From: Lepeophtheirus salmonis
Taxonomy: Eukaryota; Arthropoda; Copepoda; Siphonostomatoida; Caligidae
DNA: 64,000 bases
Reading direction: 5' to 3'
NCBI RefSeq assembly: GCF_016086655.4
Contig: NC_052140.2
Coordinates: forward strand, 17,112,001 to 17,176,000
Part shown: piece after piece, positions 12,040 to 23,629 of the stretch
How positions within the stretch are numbered: position 1 is the stretch's first letter
Layout of the letters: each line of letters begins with the position of its first letter
The notes under the pieces: model-generated
Databases searched by the model: none
What the model saw: the letters and a program-made list of their open reading frames with translations, nothing else
What the model was told of the DNA's origin: nothing
Program-made: the position numbers and the translations under genes

Positions 12040-13240
12040 GACGGATAAATTATAAACAAGACATATATATCTTTTTTTTCAAGTTTCATGAGTTGCCAAA
12101 AAGCTAGAAAACAAAAGTACCACTAATTTGCTAAATATAGTCCTTCACTCCTTACTTCTACTATACCCCCCTCCCTCATAGGTAGCTGTTATTGCATAAA
12201 AGAGATCAACTCTTCCTTGTTATATTTAAAAGTTCAATGAGGAAATGTCAGGTTCATATACTTTTTTTCAAAACTATTCTACTTTTCAACCTTAAAAAAA
12301 ATATCTTTGAAATGTTTCTAAAATTTCGTTAACAATGGGATATTTCTTATGCAAATAATATATTCTTATAAATCATTATGCTTACCTTTCTAACAAGGCA
12401 TTATTTTTTACGCATATATATTTCAAAAATGAAATGAAACTGGAAAAAATGAATGGAAAAAACTGATTCCAAGCAACATATAAGATCACATAAACGTTCC
12501 CATTTAAAATGTAATAAGGAAATCTTATTTTTCAAAAAATGTTTGGCCTTTCCTGAAAGCCATAATTTTCATTTGAATAACACTCTCGATTCGAATTTGA
12601 CTCTTGAGTAATGCTCGCCCCAATTAATAATTAATACTTTCTGTTTCTATATAATATTAAGTACAGTAATCCCAAAGACAGATAAACAAAAATTAATTAA
12701 TAAATGTTCCATGTAGATTGATAAATTCATTCTTATATGTAGTATTAAATTAATTAGCACATTGCCTAGTAAAGGTTAATTAATATTAAATATGTTGGTC
12801 GGCACATAAATGAATGTTTTTCCACCATTTCTGTCTATCTCTCCCTGTGTATCGCAAATTAAATGTTATTTCATTACTTTTGAGATGTAAATATTATCCT
12901 CCATTGTTTTAATGTAAAAACTATTTTTAACTTAAAAACAGTTCTAAAATATCAAACTGGTTGAAGAGGTTACCTATACTTGGCAATTACTTTTTTATTT
13001 TCCATAGCCAGTTTCCCTTAATTCAGTTTTGACCTTATTTTGATAAAAAAAAGATATATATATATATCAAATAAATTTAATGAAAGACTTGGATTTTCTA
13101 AATTATTATAAAACATCAATTTCCTTTCTAATATCCTTTTTGAGTTCATCGTACAAGGAGTTAGCTTCTTCAAATCATACAGGAATAGTCTTATAAAATT
13201 AACTTAAAGAAAAATAAATCAAATTTTTGTTTATTTTATT
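12040..13240. other. AT-rich spacer
   Basis: No gene. Contains a short (AT)n run near 13054 and, at about 12955-12990, a weak copy of the small repeat also seen at 7070 and 26650. Confidence 0.45.
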
Positions 13241-13243
13241 AAA

Positions 13244-14046
13244 CGACGAGTGGTCCATTAAATTCTGAAGAGTTACACAAATTAATGAAGGTTAGGTAAA
13301 TTAATTTATATTTCGATATATTAAAGCATAAGCAATTAGTTACAAAACAAAATAAACCTGGTCTCTGTAGCTTAGTTACTAGTAAAAAAAGATGACATTT
13401 GAACCTGATCGACGAATTTTCATAGGGCATCTCCAGGACCACGGTCTACACCGTCAGCAAGTCCTATATGATGAAGAGGAAGAAGAAGGAGTATATCAAA
13501 AAGAACAAACTGGGTCTGGAGAATTTAAAGATAACAGACCAGGCTCATTCTATGAGGTTCCATGCAGGAGATTTAATGGTTTCACATCCTACTGTTCAGA
13601 GAGCTATCAAAAAAGAGAGTGGAAAAAGGGTTTGGAGGTAGGAAAGACAACTTTTTGACAGCATCAATGAAAGAAATCCATCTCTTCTGTTGCAGAACTC
13701 TTTTGAATGAGTCTTTTAAACTTTTCTTTGACACTTTTGGCCTCCTACAGTACTGATACCTACCACCTAGACATGCATCCATAAAGCCTGTAGTCTCCGT
13801 CATTCAAACATCGAGGCCCTTAAGCCCATGATCAGCCAGCAATAGGACGCCATGAGAGAGGACTACATTCTGCCACTGCATGAATTCGATTTTTGCCGTT
13901 AAAACCAACTACATTAATGATAAAGAGAGCTAAGGTACACATCTATTTATAGTATTAATTTTGTTGAAATTCTATTATTAATTAATAAATTATATCTCGT
14001 TAATTTTTAAATTTAAAGCCCTCAGATTTTAATGGACCACTTGTCA
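13244..14046 (+). mobile_element. Decayed mariner element, family M1, copy 1
   Basis: Inverted terminal repeats AGTGGTCCATTAAA..TCTGA lie at 13249 (forward) and 14020-14042 (inverted). Transposase pieces run on the plus strand: VYTVSKSYMMKRKKKEYIKK near 13448-13510, HPTVQRAIKKESGKRV near 13581, and a C-terminal piece HSNIEALKPMISQQ then AMREDYI near 13803-13870. The catalytic centre is missing; length is about 800 bp. The TA duplication is not evident at the ends. Related fragments lie at 29207, 33560 and 37080, and a lone end at 21535. Confidence 0.75.
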
Positions 14047-15094
14047 CTTTTTATATGTATTTAGTTTCCAATGTTTTATTTTGCTCCATTTAATCAGACT
14101 GGTACCATATACAGCCACTTTGAAAATGTATTCAAAATGCATGTTTTATTTCTTTCATAACATTTTTTAATTGACATAAATTTTTGATTTTTTAAATAGA
14201 ATTTTTCTATAAATACATTTTCCTCTAAATAAAAATAAGGAAAATTATGAGCATCAAAATTTGTATTTTTTGGGTTAATTTTTAGAAAATAAACGTACGT
14301 GGAAATTTTGGAATATATCAATCAGATCTTTTATCTCTTGTTCGCTAATTTGAAGACATATATGTAGAAGGCTACTTTTCGTGTAGATATTGTTATCCCT
14401 CTTTTAAATAGTTAAATACTAACCCACTAATTTTTCAAAACCAATATTACTTTACTAAACGGTAAATAAGCAAAGTGTAATAGCTGTAATGGTTGTGAAT
14501 AGTCTTATATACAAAAATAGACCTTTTCTTATGATAAATTTATTATTTTGGATCACAAGAATAAGCTCAGAGTTTGTTGTAAAGTAAAGGAGTATTATTA
14601 AAGTTAAAAGTATCTTCAAAAAATTAATATAAATATAGTTATTTATAATTTGTTGCTTCAAAAAATATGGATCAATTTTTTTCTCATTTTTCCGATTCCA
14701 AATACAGATGATTGCTATTATTTTGAAAATACAATATGACATCTTTTTTTTCCCCAAAAATAGTAAAAGCCTATTTAAAAATTAATTGAATTTATATTTA
14801 ATTGTGTACGTTATTTCTACCGTGTCAATTTTTTTTTTTTTTTCAAAAATCTATTATGCATATCATCCAAAATGTTAGACAGACATCCCATTTCTTCCAA
14901 CTCTACTATTTCATCGGGGCTCATTACCTCATGGTACTAAGACCAACTAATATTCTTTAAATTGGAAGAAGATTTATTTGCTTTTTTTTACAATATCAGA
15001 AAAGTAATATTTTATACAACTCTATCAACTGATATATGTTTTGAAATATCATTATATGCTTAAAAGTGTAGTTATTTTCCCTTCTTCTATAATA
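14047..15094. other. AT-rich spacer
   Basis: Two minus open frames of 75 and 100 codons (14094-14321, 14455-14757) are Lys/Asn/Ile/Phe-rich, as expected of random AT sequence. No motif, start context or splice structure supports them. Confidence 0.45.
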
Positions 15095-15185
15095 ATAATT
15101 TATTTATGTATTTGGCTCATGAATAAAATTATCATTTAAAAAGTAGAACATTTTTGGAATATATTATAATAACATAAAAATTCCT
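15095..15185 (+). repeat. Direct repeat, copy 1 (about 85 bp)
   Basis: Matches 15735-15825 in the same orientation: TAATAATNTATTTAT, then ATNAATAAAA..ATCATTTAAAAA..TAG.ACAT, then TTGAATATA..ATAAAA. A shorter resemblance occurs near 16125 (TTTGTCCAATAAATAAAACC). No coding content; probably part of a non-autonomous repeat. Confidence 0.45.
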
Positions 15186-15734
15186 TCAATATATTAACTT
15201 TACAATATTTCTTAGAGCTGATTTTGTCCACTTTATTTGGACGGCATTAACATAAAATTTTTATCCCTTTTTATCTAAAATAAACTTTATCTACCAAGAT
15301 AACTTGAATATGATTGCAGTTTTTATTTTTTTCGTAAATATAATCGAAATGATTTGCACTGTTTAAAATGTTGGGATGATTAACAATAGAGAAAACTTGG
15401 ATGTCATCATTTTGTACCTGGTTTTTTTAATACAAAATACATGTAATCTTATTTTTTCATACGAAAACAACTCCATTTACTTATAAAATCTATGAAATAA
15501 CAATGATAATTTCTAAAAAAGAGATATTTCTTCACTACTAATTGAAAAAATATACAACGTGAACAATAGTAATTTCAAAAATGTCCATTTTAAAGAAAAG
15601 TTTATAATTGCAACAATAAAGTTTGGAGATGTTATTTTGACATCACTTATGTTTCTGATTTTTTAAGACTAATGTCAAAATATAATATTGCTTGCCGAAG
15701 TAGCACGTAGCCGTTCTAGTGTTGAAAGTGATAT

Positions 15735-15825
15735 ACATAATAATGTATTTATATGGTCCATCAATAAAACTCCCATTTAAAAACTAGGACATTATTTGAA
15801 TATACCATAAAAATAAACCATTAGA
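15735..15825 (+). repeat. Direct repeat, copy 2 (about 85 bp)
   Basis: Partner of 15095-15185, about 640 bp downstream. Its first part, GGTCCATCAATAAAACT, weakly recalls the family M1 mariner ends (GGTCCATTAAAA), so both copies may be remnants of mariner-type ends. Confidence 0.4.
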
Positions 15826-17270
15826 GATTGTGTATGAAGTTGATTATTGTTCTGTTGTTGCAGCTTGAATACAAATTGCAATATCATTGTTATTATTGTA
15901 TATATTTCTATAGTTTAATAAATGTGAACTAATAAATCATTTCATTTATGTCCCTACAAACAAAAGATGTATTTGTACATGGGTAAACATATTAATCCTA
16001 TATAAAAATCTGTTCATATGTTCCTTTGTATGAACAAAGCAAAAAAATATGTATAATATCCATCATTGCTATAATTAATTGATTTATTTTGTGATGGAGA
16101 GAGTTCAAAAAATGGAAACATATGTAATTTGTCCAATAAATAAAACCCCTTACTTATTCAAGCGTTCAATAAGTCTTATTATTTTTTACATTTTGTCTTG
16201 TCTTAGTTGAACAAGGTTTCGTAAAATAAATGTTATATTGATGTGGTACTCCTTATAATTTGAAGATTGTTTGGAAGGCGAACGATTTTACTGTCACATC
16301 CTTTTTTCTAGATGCCGCAAGGAGCTTTGAGAAGAAGAAGGAAAATAAATATCTTTCCGTACATAGTAAGGACATAAATTCTGGACTTAAACCCTTTGTC
16401 GATCTTCAATTCTAATTCCGTTCATACAACGACTTACACTTATGATTCCCTAGCAAATGCTCATTGTTTATAACTACAAAACAGATCCTCAAATTTACTC
16501 TTCTCATTTCTCGTGCACAAAAAACTAGTAATTACATTATCCTTTGATTTTCTTTATTAAATATTGAAGTAAAAATATCAAAAACTCTTCAGTTTACAAA
16601 ATAAAAAAACTAAAACTCTCTAACATTTGGGACATACATTATACAGCTACATTTATCCTCATCGATTTTTTTCATAACCAGTCAGATTTTACGTAATGAA
16701 CATCATTTTAAATATGTATCTAAGCAAGGCATTAACTTTTTCTCTTATGTTGTTAAGATTTATACTATTTATGTTCCTAAATTGGGCATGTTTCTCAATA
16801 TTTTATTCTAAAAGACTTTCCCTAGTCCTTTTATTTTCATCAAGGAAAGATTTGATTTAATCAGATGAAATAATACAATTTTTTTTGTCATCTTTACTTC
16901 ATAAATTTGTTCAGAACTCAATTTTGTCAAGTCATAGCTAATGAAATAAAGTTAACTACTCTGGACGACAGATAAATAGCAATTAAATAATAAATTTTGC
17001 ATATAAATTAAAAAAATAATACTTATACATTGTGGTAAATTAATTAATTTAATACTCAAATACTTTTCATTGTAATCCTACCATAAATTCTTTCCTGACC
17101 GATTTTTAAGACATAACAAAAAAAATCATTTGTTGAATATTTTTAAATGATTAAAATGATAAGGAAATCAAATTGATTGAAGTCCGCAGGTCTAGCGAAG
17201 CAAAATTAAATTATTTGATGAGCAAAAAAAAAAATATATGAAAGACATATTAATGCAGAAGACTCCAAAT
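15826..17270. other. AT-rich spacer
   Basis: No frame recognised. The somewhat less AT-rich part around 16260-16500 was read on both strands without finding a motif. Confidence 0.45.
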
Positions 17271-17643
17271 AAATTTAAAATTAATAGGAGGACTGATACA
17301 ATAAAGGAAGCTGTTTTAAAAATTCAATCAGAAAATGGAGAAGATTTTATCATTGTTGAACAAATCAGGGAAAATTGAGCCCAAAATTGATAAAATCACT
17401 CATATAAAAAATACATTAGAAGAAATTGACTGATCAATATTTTGAATCATACTTACTCAATACGAAGTTTGATCCGGTTGAGACGAAAATTATAGACTCG
17501 TCAAGAATTCATATGCAAACTATCAATCAAATCGAAGACAAGATTAATTATTTATACTTCCATAAATGGTTAAACACATGGAATAATTATGTAAAATTAA
17601 CTCATATGATGGGAAAAAACTCCCAAAGGGCAAATATTAGTAG

Positions 17644-18200
17644 AGGTGTGTCCGTCTAAAACGAAACACTCCTTTAAACTTTAGAAGTTTTTTCTTGAGT
17701 ACAGGCTTGAAGGCTTGACGAGGGGTTCTCTTGTAGACCTTAAGACCAAAATCTTTTTTAACTAGCCGGTCTATGGTCCTTCTGCTGACGTTGAACTCCC
17801 TGGAGAGGCCGCTGACGGTGACCTTGCCTCTTTTGTCTTCGACATACTTTTTCATGGCAGCAACTCTTTCGTCCGACCTTCGAAGCCTTGACTTAGATCT
17901 TGTGGTCACTTCAGGAGTCCTTTTGGCTACCACACTGTAAACGGTGGTAAGCTGCAGTTCAAAACCTTGGCAAATTCAGTTAGAGTTTTTCCCCGGGCGG
18001 AAAGTTCCTAAATTGCAACTTGATGTCTCTCCATATTATCGGCTGTTGTTTCACTGTTGCTATTTAGATTTTGCTAGAGTTTTTTAAAACTAGTCAAGAC
18101 CCTTGCCTAGAAGTATAAACCGGTTTCAACTCAATAAAATCACGAATATGTGCATGATGTAAAATTTAAAGGAGTGTTCAGTTTTTAGACGCACACACCT
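17644..18200 (-). mobile_element. Non-autonomous mariner-type element with long TIRs, family M6
   Basis: The left end AGGTGTGTCCGTCTAAAACG..AACACTCCTTTAAA (17644-17681) has a near-identical inverted partner ending at 18200 (right end GCGTCTAAAAACTGAACACTCC in reverse). The terminal repeats are about 36 bp and the element is 557 bp. It sits inside a gypsy gag remnant. A clean TA duplication is not visible at the outermost matching bases, so the true ends may be a few bases off. The inside carries only the N-terminal half of a transposase (next entry). Confidence 0.85.
17650..18034 (-). pseudogene. Mariner-type transposase, DNA-binding half only
   Basis: The ATG at 18034-18032 starts MERHQVAI, then a stop, then ELSARGKTLTEFAKVLNC (first helix-turn-helix). 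After one frameshift, an open frame of 98 residues follows (17933-17637): KSRLRRSDERVAAMKKYVED, then SGLSREFNVSRRTIDRLVKK (second helix-turn-helix with an R-R-T-I-D-R recognition helix), then LGLKVYKRTPRQ-type linker (here FGLKVYKRTPRQAF) and a basic KKKLLK segment that runs into the left TIR. The catalytic DDE/D domain is deleted. The long intact stretch suggests a fairly recent element. It could at most bind TIRs. Confidence 0.8.
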
Positions 18201-18904
18201 GTTTATGAACATGTTGCTCATCTAAATTATCCAAAAAGTTCGACATACGGTCGAGATTCCTGCAATCACAAATAACACTCTAAATTTAGCAATAAAAGAC
18301 ATTACTGAATATCTAATGAAAAAAGAAAAAATAGCAGCGACACGATACTAATTATTTACAAGAAAACAAGGAATGAAGTCAGAAGTTTGGTTAACAGCTT
18401 TTATAATTCCAAATATCTAGGACGACAAAGTAAGACAAAAGTTTTTGGAGAAGACTCCATAGCTGAATTTGAAAAAGACTCTCACATTATGTAGAACAGC
18501 AAAAACAGCAAAGAATAATCAAAATAGTCTAAATGATTTAGTATCAAAGGGTGTCAATGCAAATACAAAGTCAAGACGAGTCAATATAAATCAAAAAATA
18601 TGTTAAAACGGGAAAGATCGTGGAACAAGAGGTAGGAAATTGTTATAGACAGCGGGGTTTTCAATTTCGTCATAAAAACAGAAAAATTTGCTAGCAAAAA
18701 GCGTCGAATACAGAAGAAGTGGTATGGAAGGCCACTATGCCAGAGTGTGCAGGTCCCTAAAGAAAATTATATTTCAATTATCAACGATATTAAAAAATAA
18801 GGATACACTATTAATCAAATAGTTCATTGTCAAAATCATAAATCAAATGTCCCAACACATAAAAGAAGAATGAAGAAACATACAATATATATACATAAAA
18901 AAGA

Positions 18905-19138
18905 AGGTTGGTAGATATCCATATGAAATCAAAATTATATTACGACATTCATTTCAATAGTTTAATGGAATTATTAATAGGAAGTCATGTCTGGGTACAG
19001 AACCCCATTCCAAAATTATGGGACAAATTTGGAAACGTTATTTCACAGAAAAACCAAATATATAAAATTTATTTGGAAAACAGAAGAGTATATTGGAAGA
19101 ATGGATCTGTTCTTAAGAGTCACCAACCAAAGTGAAAA
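18905..19138 (+). pseudogene. Ty3/gypsy integrase C-terminal fragment
   Basis: An open frame (18908-19135) reads KSKLYYDIHFNSLMELLIG, then SHVWVQNPIPKLWDKFGNVI, then YKIYLENRRVYWKNGSVL. This order is the C-terminal chromatin/DNA-binding tail of gypsy integrases: Y-D-x-H, L-x-x-G-x-x-V-x-V-Q-N-P-x-x-K-L-W-D-K-x-G, and G-R-x-Y-x-R-N with small changes. It lies about 150 bp after a nucleocapsid knuckle, whereas an intact element has several kb of protease, reverse transcriptase and RNase H between the two. An internal deletion is therefore clear. No LTR was identified. Confidence 0.78.
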
Positions 19139-19774
19139 GACTAAACAATCTACCTTGAATATTCCAAATAGAAAGAAAAATCTATATACCAACCAATTAA
19201 AAGAGTATTGTTTTGAATATAACTTGAACTTAAATTATTTATTTATTTGCATTTGAACAAAGAGAAAATCTGTATAAAATTATTTTATAACGTTCGTATA
19301 AATAAATATATAATTAATAAAAATTATATTTTACAAAATATGAGAGAGAATATATTATCAGTTAATTAGAGAACGTCAAGCCCAACATCACAGACTGCTT
19401 ATTATTTAAGCTAAAGCAAGGAAAAACAATTTTTGTAGATAAAATGAAAATTAAGAAAATAACAAGATTAAGTGTATATTATCTCATTTTTTTATAATAA
19501 TTTTTTGTCCTCATTCATCACTTTTTTAAAATTTTTATTAAACTTTTTATGCCCAAATTTTTTTAAACCAAGTTTTGTACTTCAATTATGTCATATGTAT
19601 GTAAAGTATTCAAAATAGTTTTATTTTTGTATAGAGCATGCTTATATTAGAAATAAAGCACCTACTATATTTAGTATGTTGTACAACGTTCATATAGATA
19701 TTTAAAAACTGGATTTTATTTTTAACTACTTTTAAGTTTTTTATCCTGTAAACATATTAAATATTTATATAAAT
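19139..19774. other. AT-rich sequence, possible decayed 3' end of the gypsy relic
   Basis: No frame recognised. A 3' LTR would be expected here, but no matching copy was found upstream, so it is not claimed. Confidence 0.4.
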
Positions 19775-20335
19775 TGTTGGTGTGGTATTTTTTGAAGCAT
19801 GTGATACGTAATGATACATTGCATTTGCAATACTTTTATGAAAGTCTTGATTTGCAGTCTTGTCGTCTATATTTCCATCCTTGTTTCTCAAGTGGCTCAA
19901 CAAAATGACCTATATTGTCAAATTTTGTTTCCATGATGGAAGTTTTCAGTAATCTACGTCGACCAATGGAATATCTAGGAGGAGCTTGCAAGATCAATAT
20001 TCTGGAAATACTCTTTCTAAACTGAAGGTGGGAAATGTTTTCTTTTTTTCGATGGCAAAACCAACTATTTTGAAATACTATCCATATCAAAAATTGGCCA
20101 CCACCACTATTTTGATCGGATGTGAATTCTATAATTATTACTACTTTGATCCATCTTATCTATGATTTGCAAGTCTTAGAGATTATGAGATTATTGTGTT
20201 AATAATAGAGTCAGCCATGAAAAAATTGAATTCATCATAAGGATTTAATTTTGATATATTGATTTCAAGATGCTCTGTGTCTAATTTGCTTGCACAAAGG
20301 CTGATTGAAATATAAAATATGTTTTCTTCTTCTAA
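19775..20335 (-). pseudogene. piggyBac-type transposase relic with the middle deleted
   Basis: On the minus strand an N-terminal piece at about 20270-20185 reads LNPYDEFNFFMADSIINTII, the P-x-D-x-F-x-x-F-x-x-D-x-x-(I/L)-x-x-I pattern of piggyBac transposases. At about 20145-20080, YRIHIRSK, then WWWPIFDMDSIS, matches the late K-x-W-W-W-P-(L/I)-F motif. The open frame 20090-19836 then carries SWFCHRKKE, ISHLQFRKSISR, PPRYSIG and KFDNIGHFVEPLEKQGWKYR. After a stop, KYCKCNVSL then TCFKKYHT gives the C-terminal Cys/His finger (about 19835-19780). The catalytic Asp region between the two parts is absent. TTAA-flanked ends were not resolved. Confidence 0.72.
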
Positions 20336-20339
20336 CCAA

Positions 20340-21530
20340 AATACTTTATTAAGTTGTTAAAAATAGTTTAGCTATAAAATTGAGAATAATGTTTCAAATA
20401 ATGAATTATTTTTTTGAGATAACTAAAATCAAACAAACATGGTTAAAAATTAAAAATACAAGGTAATTATCGTGACTTTTTTTTAAAGGCAATTATGAAA
20501 ATCCCCATCACGACAAAAGAATGTCAAAAAATGATATAATTAACAACTAATTGCAATGTTTTGTTAGTGCAATCTGGTTCATACCGTGTTGATATTTATT
20601 TGTAGACAAAAAAAAAATGATATTTTGCGTATGCATTTGTCCTCAATGTGAAAAACTATATATAGTCGGTTTGGTAGGTTTGGGTTGTGTCAATTATAAT
20701 CTAATAATTATTTTGTTTTCTCACAAAAACCTGATCATAAAGGGCAAAATCTATGAATAATAACACCTACAATATTTGAGAAAGAATTAGGAAGAGCTTG
20801 ATTAAAATTAATAAATAATCAAAAATTTATGTTAAAGTATGAGAAAATAAAAATAGTGAATAAAAAAATAAATATATATTTTTAAATAACTGGGGTTTAA
20901 AAAGTCAATAAGGTTAAATCACTTTTTGAGTTATTTATGACTTTAATTAATCGATCATGACTCATTTTATATATTTAAATCATAAAACGAATGGAAATGC
21001 AAAGAGAAAAAACAACAACTTATATTTATAAAATAATGAAGTATTTATATGTACTTATAATATAAAATTAATTCAAACGCAGTTTTTTTCATTAAAAAAG
21101 TAATTTTTTCTAGAAAATGTATACACAAATATGATTTTTTCTTCATTTTATGCATTCATAAAAAATTACATATTTGAATGAAGATTTAATCACATAATTA
21201 ACTAGGCGTAACTATATTTAAAAAAACCTCCCTGCTAATTAAATGATAGTTAAAGTAATATACTATTATAAAACGGTATTTAAATAATAACTACAATGAT
21301 TAATATCACTATTTTCGACTAATTATATTTAACCAGAAGAACAAAAATTAAATTAAATTAAAAATATATTCTTCAAAGTCAATGTAATTAAAAAATAAAT
21401 CATATTTAAAGTAAGATAAATATATATAAAAAAGGAATATATGTGGTTATAAATTTATGTTTTTGTCAATCATATTACAGGGCGCGGGAACATAACTTAC
21501 TTTTTACAAAAAGCAAAAAAAAATTAAAAA
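20340..21530. other. AT-rich spacer
   Basis: No gene or repeat recognised; long A and T tracts throughout. Confidence 0.5.
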
Positions 21531-21725
21531 AATTACCGTGTAGTCCATAAAAATCTGAACATTTTGAATTTTAAAATTCAACAAGATATAATTTATTAAC
21601 ATTGGCTTTTCAACAAAATTAATACTATTAATAGATGGGGTGTTTCATTGCTGGTGTGAAAAGTAGCCGCTTCACCCTTACAAGGCTCTTTTCGCCCACT
21701 TTTTGATACCCCTCTGAATATTTTG
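21530..21725 (-). mobile_element. Lone end of a family M1 mariner with a short internal piece
   Basis: TAGTCCATAAAAATCTGAAC at 21541 is followed by TTTTAAAATTCAACAAGATATAATTTATTAA. This aligns closely with the inverted right end of the 13244-14046 element and more loosely with the left end at 29208. Inside, 21640-21720 is less AT-rich and may be a transposase scrap, but no motif is decisive. The opposite end was not found. Confidence 0.5.
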
Positions 21726-23340
21726 GTCTAAAAACATCTACTTGCATTAATCATCTACTTTTAATTACTTTTAAATAATGAAAAATATACAAACCATCGT
21801 TGTTAAAAAAAGAAAAAATTGGTGGTAAAGATGTAATGTCGGGAAAAAAGATATTACGTTCATTTTAAAGTTAGAATATTTCCTCTTTTGGACCCAGAGG
21901 ACACCAGTGTCACATAAATTCAATATTACTTATATCTTTTGTTATTAAACCAACATTTTTTTTCTGATTAATAGGTAAGATATCAAAATATATTTCATAT
22001 TCAGTTATGATTACTCAAAAATGTATTTTTTATATTTTGTAAGCTTCAAAATATCATCAGTTTTGATGAAGTTATTTCAACCATAAAAACAAGTGATTAA
22101 AAATCTACTTGAACATTTGAAAAAAATTAAAGTTGTCTCCATGAGTTCATTTTAAGCTCATTTTTAAGACGATAATTATTACAAATGGTCAATAAAAAAG
22201 GAAGTAATTTTTTTTTTAAATTCCAGTTTATACTAGAGTTTGTGATAGTTATTAAAATCGGGTGCCTTTTTTAGCTCACCGGTTTTTTCGTAGGTGGCAA
22301 ATCGAAGAATTATTTTTTTTATTAACATAAATATGAAGAGTCACCCTGAAGAGCTACACAACTATCCACCAAAACATTCTTTATATGCTCAAACTTAAAT
22401 GGTTGATTTTCTGTTTATTCTTTTAACATTCCCAAAATGCACTCTATTAGCATTGGTTTAACCCACCACAAAGCCGTCAGTCTTATCTATTGAATCCAAT
22501 TTAAGTGGCAAGTCTTTGAATGTTTTGATATAGTTTATGGCAAATCCTGAGAAAATGAAAGATCATTTACCTAAGATAACGTTTACTTGAAGGAACTATT
22601 ATATTTTTGAGTTCATTTCAGTCAGCTGCCTCTCTACGATTGGATCATAATAAGTTTCTAAATAATAATGGTTTTTTCAAAAAGTAAAGATTACCTTAAT
22701 TATTTGGCTATATTCTATGGACGGGAATTTTCCAACAGCCGTTCCATTTTTTCCAAACAAAATAATTCATGGGGGATCCCTCCTCCGTGCCAATTGTCAG
22801 GTGTACGACACAATTTAGTAGTTTAACCAATATATATATTGCATACAGTATTGAAGTTTCTTTTCTTTAAAAAATACTTTAAATCTAATCTTCATATATA
22901 ATAATTAAAATATTGTATGTTTTTTAACAAGAAACTATTATTAAAAATATAATGTACGTCTAGAAACAGTTTTTTAGAAGCAAAATGCTTTTTTTTAACC
23001 TGAACATAATATGTACGTGTATTCAACATACATATATGTACTTATATTTTAAAGTAATGCAAAATAAGAACATGAAATCGTTAATGCAACTTGATTAAAA
23101 AAATGTTAATACACTTTAAACATACGTGTAGAACTTTGCAAATACGACGATCTTTTATATTTTTTTATTTGTATTACAAAAACAAAAACTAATAGAGAAA
23201 AGACCATATACATTTGCGATCAGTTCTGCCACTTGTAAGGACTTTATTATGTTGTAGGGATACATTAAATTATTGAAGACAAATAACTCTTTATCATTAC
23301 GTAGATATATTTTATCTATCATAAATCACGACGAAACCTC
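21726..23340. other. Mostly non-coding; possible minus-strand exons at 22458-22780
   Basis: No clear gene. On the minus strand a consensus acceptor (TTTCATTTTCTCAG, + 22547-22564) precedes a 29-codon frame ending in TAA at 22458. About 140-220 bp upstream another short frame (KNGTAVGKFPSIEYSQIIK) ends at a GTAATC donor-like site. The splice phases of the two do not match as drawn, so no gene is called. Confidence 0.3.
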
Positions 23341-23344
23341 ATAT

Positions 23345-23560
23345 CGGGCCGTCAGAAAGTCATGGAACATAATGCACATTGAACAATTAATTTCCCCTAG
23401 CGGCTCTAAATGAAAATCTAGAGGGTTTTTTTTTAATTGGATCTTGTTTACTACTGATTATTTAACATTTTTTTAATGATTTTGAGCACCTCCTACCTCA
23501 ATCACACGCTCCACGTGATCCCTGAATACTTAGTAAACGTTGACAACTTAGTGTTTTGAC
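23345..23560 (-). pseudogene. Tc1/mariner-like transposase C-terminal scrap and element end
   Basis: On the minus strand about 23540-23480 reads VFRDHVERVIEVGGAQN, matching the R-x-R-(V/I)-E-x-x-(I/V)-x-x-G-G C-terminus of Tc1/IS630-type transposases. It is followed by A/T-rich sequence and then, at 23347-23390, GGCCGTCAGAAAGTCATGGAACAT, which has the look of an element terminus (C-C-x-x-A-A-A-G-T-C-A-T-G type). No matching inverted end was found because the 108-bp tandem array begins shortly to the right. Confidence 0.45.
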
Positions 23561-23629
23561 AGTGATCGTCATCTTTTCTCAACCAATTTATTTAGACACA
23601 CCAAACAACGAAGAATTTACATAGGTTAG

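Larger units (their letters stand above)
17275..18760 (+). pseudogene. Ty3/gypsy gag and nucleocapsid remnant, split by a mariner insertion
   Basis: The plus strand before 17640 gives a capsid-like stretch (KWLNTWNNYVKLTHMMGKNS, about 17567-17625). After the mariner insertion (17644-18200) it resumes at about 18345-18500 with a gag-like segment: LFTRKQGMKSEVWLTAF, DDKVRQKFLEKTP, LKKTLTLCRTAKTA. The last part matches the D-x-x-(V/L)-R-x-x-(F/L)-L and L-x-x-A/T-L-x-x-C sequence of arthropod gypsy gag. At 18721-18759, GMEGHYARVCRSL is the G-x-x-G-H-x-A-x-x-C half of a CCHC zinc knuckle; its first Cys pair is lost. Stops and frameshifts throughout. It is followed within 150 bp by an integrase tail, so most of pol is deleted. 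Confidence 0.68.

Noticed and set aside
14094..14757. Minus-strand open frames of 75 and 100 codons
   Set aside because: Composition is Lys/Asn/Ile/Phe-dominated as in random AT-rich DNA, with no motif, promoter or splice signals.
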